DNA of 11,030 nucleotides from Flavobacteriaceae bacterium (GTDB lineage Bacteria; Bacteroidota; Bacteroidia; Flavobacteriales; Flavobacteriaceae): positions 1 to 11,030 of the forward strand of contig DAOVTF010000033.1 in assembly GCA_030633225.1 (NCBI GenBank). The letters are read 5' to 3'. Shown piece after piece: positions 8,252 through 11,030 of this stretch. The notes below the pieces were generated by a model, which saw only the letters and a list, made by a program, of their open reading frames with translations, ran no database searches and was not told where the DNA came from. A program made the translations under genes and the position numbers. Within the stretch, counting starts at the first letter, position 1, and every line of letters begins with the position of its first letter.

Positions 8252-8373
8252 AAGCCCATCCTAACCTTCCCAAAGTGAAGGAATAGCAGGATAAAAAAGA
8301 GCATTCAATTAAAAAAAAGATTAAATAAACACCTAAGAATCCCCCTCCTTTGGAGGGGTTAGTGGAAGCCCAT
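8252..8373 (+). repeat. Pair of palindromic arms filling the metH-metF gap (nuclease-less element)
   Basis: This gap holds two GC-rich hairpins in inverted orientation. The left arm has CCTTC (8265-8269) pairing with GAAGG (8277-8281), extended by ATCCT (8258-8262) with AGGAT (8288-8292). The right arm has CCCCTCC (8342-8348) pairing with GGAGGGG (8352-8358) around TTT. CTAACC at 8261-8266 is mirrored by GGTTAG at 8357-8362. The 8-mer AAGCCCAT occurs directly at both edges (8252-8259 and 8366-8373). The middle, about 8293-8340, is A-rich and non-coding. The arms resemble the ends of the DUF559 element in layout and sequence. Neither hairpin is followed by a T tract on the + strand, so they do not look like terminators, though stem-loops here could affect mRNA stability between metH and metF. 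Confidence 0.6.
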
Positions 8374-9328
8374 GAAAATAACAGATCACATAAAAAATGC
8401 AAAAGGAAAAACATTATTTTCTTTTGAAATAATTCCACCGCAAAAGGGGACAAGCATTCAAAAACTATATGATAATATTGACCCTTTAATGGAATATAAA
8501 CCTCCATTTATTGATGTTACAACTTCTCGAGAGGAACATATTTATATCAAAAAAGAGGGAGGCCTATTAGAACAAAAAATTACGAGAATGAGACCAGGGA
8601 CTGTTGGTATTTGTGCTAGTTTGATGCATAAATATAAGACTGATCCTGTTCCACATGTGTTGTGTGGAGGATTTACCAAAGAAGAAACAGAATATGTTCT
8701 AGTGGATTGTCATTATTTAGGTATTGATAATGTAATGGCTTTACGAGGTGATGCAATGAAAGATGAAGCATATTTTAATCCTCAAAAAGAAGGAAATAAA
8801 TATGCAAGTGATTTGGTGGGTCAAATTAGTAATTTAAATAAAGGTAACTATTTGCATGAAATTATTGAAACAACATATAATTCAAATTTCTGCATTGGAG
8901 TTGCTGGATACCCAGAAAAGCATATGGAATCTCCAAGCATGGAATCTGATTTACGAAAACTAAAGGAAAAAGTTGATGCCGGAGCTGATTATGTAGTCAC
9001 TCAAATGTTTTTTGATAATCAAAAATACTTTAATTTTATAAACGCAGCGAAAGAAATTGGGATCAATGTACCTATTATTCCAGGTGTTAAGCCAATTGCA
9101 ATAAGAAGGCATTTAAACATTTTGCCTCAAGTTTTTAATTTGAACCTTCCGGATGTTTTAGTAAATGAAATTGAAAAATGTAAAGACAATAAAGAAATTA
9201 GACAAGTTGGAATTGAATGGGCAATTACGCAATCAAAAGAATTACAAAAAGCAGGAGTACCTGTCATACATTATTATTCTATGGGAAAATCAGATAATAT
9301 TAAAGCAATAGCATCCAAAGTTTTTTAG
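8372..9328 (+). CDS. metF: Methylenetetrahydrofolate reductase
   Basis: This flavoenzyme reduces 5,10-methylene-tetrahydrofolate to 5-methyl-tetrahydrofolate, the methyl donor used by the two MetH proteins encoded upstream. The protein begins with the TIM-barrel first strand FSFEIIPP, where Glu19 corresponds to the catalytic Glu28 of E. coli MetF. ALRGD at 123-127 carries the conserved flavin-region Asp127. GVAGYPEKH (176-184), LKEKVDAGADYVVTQMFFD (197-215) and IIPGVKPI follow the family in order. At 318 residues it has the usual bacterial length, without the eukaryotic regulatory domain. The ATG overlaps the right edge of the palindromic repeat (AAGCCCATG), and no Shine-Dalgarno is visible. 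The gene is separated from metH by 120 nt of repeat but no terminator, so it is probably the last gene of the operon. I see no clear terminator after it. Confidence 0.96.
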   Translation: MKITDHIKNAKGKTLFSFEIIPPQKGTSIQKLYDNIDPLMEYKPPFIDVTTSREEHIYIKKEGGLLEQKITRMRPGTVGICASLMHKYKTDPVPHVLCGGFTKEETEYVLVDCHYLGIDNVMALRGDAMKDEAYFNPQKEGNKYASDLVGQISNLNKGNYLHEIIETTYNSNFCIGVAGYPEKHMESPSMESDLRKLKEKVDAGADYVVTQMFFDNQKYFNFINAAKEIGINVPIIPGVKPIAIRRHLNILPQVFNLNLPDVLVNEIEKCKDNKEIRQVGIEWAITQSKELQKAGVPVIHYYSMGKSDNIKAIASKVF

Positions 9329-9391
9329 AATAGATAAAATTGTAAGTAAATCAATCTTTTATATACTACTATAAGAAAAAGAAATTTATAT

Positions 9392-9424
9392 TGTGAAATA
9401 TAGCAAAATATTTTTTTACTTTTG
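9392..9424 (+). promoter_or_regulatory. Candidate Bacteroidetes promoter for trxA
   Basis: TACTTTTG at 9417-9424 matches the TAnnTTTG -7 box of Bacteroidetes sigma-ABfr promoters and lies about 42 nt before the trxA ATG in an AT-rich gap. The -33 element is poor: the nearest candidates are TTG at 9391-9393 or TGTG at 9392-9395, at slightly long spacing. The 137-nt gap otherwise shows no gene. Confidence 0.5.
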
Positions 9425-9465
9425 CTTCAAATAATTAGAATTTAAATATTTAATAAAAATAAATT

Positions 9466-9783
9466 ATGGCAATAGAAGTAACCGATGCTACATTTGATGA
9501 GGTAGTATTAAAATCAGATAAACCTGTTTTAGTTGATTTTTGGGCAGCTTGGTGCGGCCCTTGTAGAATGATAGCTCCAATTGTAGAAGAATTATCAAAA
9601 GATTTTGGAGATAAAGTGACCGTAGCAAAAGTTGATGTAGACGCAAATCAAGAATTTGCAGCTAAATACGGTGTTAGAAATATTCCTACAATATTATTGT
9701 TTAAAGGTGGTGAAGTAGCCGATAAACAAGTTGGAGTAGCTCCTAAAAATGTTTATGCAGATAAATTAAATGCTCTTTTGTAA
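9466..9783 (+). CDS. trxA: Thioredoxin
   Basis: This is a cytoplasmic dithiol-disulfide oxidoreductase that supplies electrons to reductases and keeps protein thiols reduced. The redox motif WCGPC is at residues 29-33 in the context [14 protein letters not shown], with the buried Asp24 before it and the cis-proline Pro74 in RNIPTILLF. It is 105 residues with no signal peptide or lipobox, the classic single-domain thioredoxin length. It sits between its own candidate promoter and a strong intrinsic terminator, so it probably forms a single-gene unit apart from the methionine operon, although thioredoxin-dependent sulfur reduction would relate the two. Confidence 0.97.
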   Translation: MAIEVTDATFDEVVLKSDKPVLVDFWAAWCGPCRMIAPIVEELSKDFGDKVTVAKVDVDANQEFAAKYGVRNIPTILLFKGGEVADKQVGVAPKNVYADKLNALL

Positions 9784-9804
9784 TAAAAGAATTTTGTACA
9801 ATTT

Positions 9805-9840
9805 AAAAGGTTTGGTTCTTAATTGAGTCAAACCTTTTTT
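9805..9840 (+). terminator. Intrinsic terminator after trxA
   Basis: AAAAGGTTTG (9805-9814) pairs perfectly with CAAACCTTTT (9829-9838) around a 14-nt loop and runs into a T tract. It begins 22 nt after the trxA stop. The A-rich 5' side means it may also act on the opposite strand. Confidence 0.85.
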
Positions 9841-9880
9841 GTTTTTACCTTTTTGAGTGGGTTAGAGGAGTGTAATTTCT

Positions 9881-9888
9881 TATTTTTG
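9881..9888 (+). promoter_or_regulatory. Possible -7 box immediately upstream of the DUF58 gene
   Basis: TATTTTTG matches TAnnTTTG and ends 4 nt before the ATG at 9893. If used, transcription would begin at or very near the start codon, giving a leaderless message. The only TTTG upstream (9852-9855) is 25 nt away, longer than the usual 19 or so. It may be a chance match in AT-rich sequence. Confidence 0.3.
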
Positions 9889-9892
9889 ATTT

Positions 9893-10813
9893 ATGCAATC
9901 AACAGATTTTAATAACAGTAATATTCAAAATTTAGAACTTTTGGCAAGACAAGTTGTTGAAGGTTTTATTACAGGTATGCATAAAAGCCCGTTTCATGGT
10001 TTTTCTGTTGAATTTGCAGAACATCGCCTTTATAATAAAGGCGAAAGCACAAGACATATTGATTGGAAATTATTTGCTAAAACAGAGAAACTTTTTGTTA
10101 AACGTTACGAAGAGGAAACTAATTTACGTTGCCACATTATTTTAGACAATTCTGCATCGATGCATTATCCTGAGTTAGAAAAAATATCTTCTAAAAATAT
10201 TAGTAAGATTGGTTTTTCAGTAATTGCTACTGCGGCTTTATTAGAAATTTTAAAGAGACAAAGAGATGCTTTTGGCTTAAGTATCTATACAAATAAAAAT
10301 GAATACTTTGCACCAGCAAAAGGAAATGAAAAACACAGAAGGATGCTTTTGCATGAATTAGATAGTATTTTAATACAGAAATCTAAAAAGAGTACAAATA
10401 CCTATAAAGTACTACATGAGATTGCTGAAAAGATTCATAGAAGATCATTAATTTTTCTATTTACAGATATGCTACAAGCAGATAAAAAAGAAGAAGAATT
10501 ATTTGCTGCATTACGACATTTAAAATATAACAAGCACGAAGTAGTTTTATTTCACACTTATGATGGAAAGCATGAATTAAATTTTGATTTTGATAACACA
10601 CCAAAGAAGTTTGTGGATGTAGAAACTGGTGTACAAATTAATTTATTTGCAAGTAACATTAAAGAAAACTACCAGATCAGAGTAAAAAAATACTTTAAAG
10701 ATTTGAAATTAAAATGTATGCAATATAAAATTGACTATGTTCCAGTTGATATTTCTAAAGGCTATGAACAAATATTAATGACCTACCTAATAAGTAGAAA
10801 TAATTTTTTATGA
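9893..10813 (+). CDS. DUF58 family protein with VWA-like fold
   Basis: The protein shows the DUF58 signature in residues 40-77: EFAEHRLYNKGESTRHIDWK, then a K...FVKRYEEETN stretch. A VWA-like domain follows, with a MIDAS-type DNSAS motif (Asp85, Ser87, Ser89) and a second acidic site at TDM (191-193). It is 306 residues long, within the usual range for the family, and has no signal peptide or membrane helix, so it is probably cytoplasmic. DUF58 proteins often work next to MoxR-type AAA ATPases and Bat proteins in envelope or stress functions. No such partner is present here; trxA lies upstream and a tRNA gene downstream. The exact role is therefore unknown. The ATG at 9893 is chosen because it gives the full conserved N-terminal helix (LELLARQVVEGF). 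A perfect 9-bp inverted repeat lies inside the gene. Confidence 0.9.
   Translation: MQSTDFNNSNIQNLELLARQVVEGFITGMHKSPFHGFSVEFAEHRLYNKGESTRHIDWKLFAKTEKLFVKRYEEETNLRCHIILDNSASMHYPELEKISSKNISKIGFSVIATAALLEILKRQRDAFGLSIYTNKNEYFAPAKGNEKHRRMLLHELDSILIQKSKKSTNTYKVLHEIAEKIHRRSLIFLFTDMLQADKKEEELFAALRHLKYNKHEVVLFHTYDGKHELNFDFDNTPKKFVDVETGVQINLFASNIKENYQIRVKKYFKDLKLKCMQYKIDYVPVDISKGYEQILMTYLISRNNFL
10024..10044. repeat. Perfect 9-bp inverted repeat inside the DUF58 coding region
   Basis: TCGCCTTTA and TAAAGGCGA flank a 3-nt TAA loop. In mRNA this would form a short, stable hairpin about 130 nt into the gene. It is translated as part of the conserved DUF58 signature region (HRLYNKGES), so it may be incidental. 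Confidence 0.6.
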
Positions 10814-10829
10814 AAAAAGTAAAAATCAT

Positions 10830-10860
10830 TTTGCCAATAGAAAAATCGCACTTATATTTG
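10830..10860 (+). promoter_or_regulatory. Bacteroidetes-type promoter of the tRNA-Asp gene
   Basis: TTTG at 10830-10833 and TATATTTG at 10853-10860 are separated by 19 nt, matching the TTTG / TAnnTTTG sigma-ABfr consensus and spacing. The -7 box ends 17 nt before the mature tRNA 5' end, as expected for a stable RNA promoter. Confidence 0.8.
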
Positions 10861-10877
10861 CACCTGCTTAAAGCAAC

Positions 10878-10951
10878 GGTTTGGTAGTTCAGCTGGTTAG
10901 AATACCTGCCTGTCACGCAGGGGGTCGCGGGTTCGAGTCCCGTCCAGACCG
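10878..10951 (+). tRNA. tRNA-Asp (anticodon GTC)
   Basis: The full cloverleaf can be drawn. The acceptor GGTTTGG (10878-10884) pairs with CCAGACC (10944-10950), including one G-T wobble. The anticodon stem CCTGC (10905-10909) pairs with GCAGG (10917-10921) around loop CTGTCAC, with GTC at 10912-10914. The T arm GCGGG pairs with CCCGT around TTCGAGT. The D arm contains AGCTGGTTAGA. The discriminator is G at 10951. A complete CCA is not encoded (GCA is followed by A), so it would be added after transcription. No terminator with a T tract is visible in the remaining 79 nt, nor any gene. Confidence 0.97.
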
Positions 10952-11030
10952 CAATTAAAATAGTTGTGTTGTTAACTTTAAGACTTGTATCTTAATAAGT
11001 TAGCCGATGAAAAACTTCAGTATAATCTGA

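Noticed and set aside
8258..8292. Stem-loop after metH as a transcription terminator
   Set aside because: On the + strand it is followed by an A-rich stretch, not a T tract, and metF downstream belongs to the same pathway.
10810..10887. Short ORF beginning MKKVKIILPIEK that overlaps the end of the DUF58 gene
   Set aside because: It is only 25 codons, runs over the tRNA promoter and ends inside the tRNA-Asp gene, so it is most likely chance; a remnant of a lost downstream gene cannot be excluded.
10971..11004. Imperfect inverted repeat (TTAACTTTAAGA / TCTTAATAAGTTA) after tRNA-Asp as a terminator
   Set aside because: The pairing is AT-only and interrupted, and no T tract follows.

Overview
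The window is AT-rich (strongly A/T-biased codons and gaps). It uses promoter elements of the Bacteroidetes type (TTTG about 19 nt upstream of TAnnTTTG) and lacks obvious Shine-Dalgarno sequences. The gene content (fused aspartokinase/homoserine dehydrogenase, a methionine synthase split after the homocysteine domain, DUF2061, a MetZ-type enzyme) fits a marine or host-associated member of Flavobacteriia. The genus cannot be read from this sequence.

Bases 1-9328 look like one methionine operon on the + strand. In order it holds thrA (5' end cut by the window edge), a MetZ-like homocysteine-forming sulfhydrylase, a small membrane protein with two DUF2061 repeats, the homocysteine/zinc half of methionine synthase, the folate/B12/reactivation half, and metF. 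Together these lead from aspartate to homoserine, from activated homoserine plus sulfide to homocysteine, and on to methionine, with MetF supplying the methyl-folate. Gaps are very short (1-14 nt, or a 17-nt overlap) up to the first methionine synthase gene. The two longer gaps (5111-5182 and 8252-8371) carry GC-rich palindromic repeats.

The standout feature is in the large methionine synthase gene. A 414-bp (138-codon) segment at about 6401-6815 sits exactly in frame in the linker between the cap and B12-binding domains. It encodes a nearly complete DUF559/Vsr-like endonuclease domain. Its ends are about 25-bp imperfect inverted repeats, each also a small GC-rich hairpin. It therefore looks like a mobile palindromic element carrying its own nuclease that entered an important enzyme without breaking the reading frame. 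A related pair of palindromic arms without any nuclease fills the metH-metF gap, and the metF start codon lies at the edge of that repeat.

Bases 9329-11030 are separate housekeeping units: trxA (thioredoxin) with its own -7 box and a clear intrinsic terminator, a DUF58/VWA-like protein, and a tRNA-Asp(GTC) gene with a well-formed Bacteroidetes promoter. The last 79 bases show no gene.
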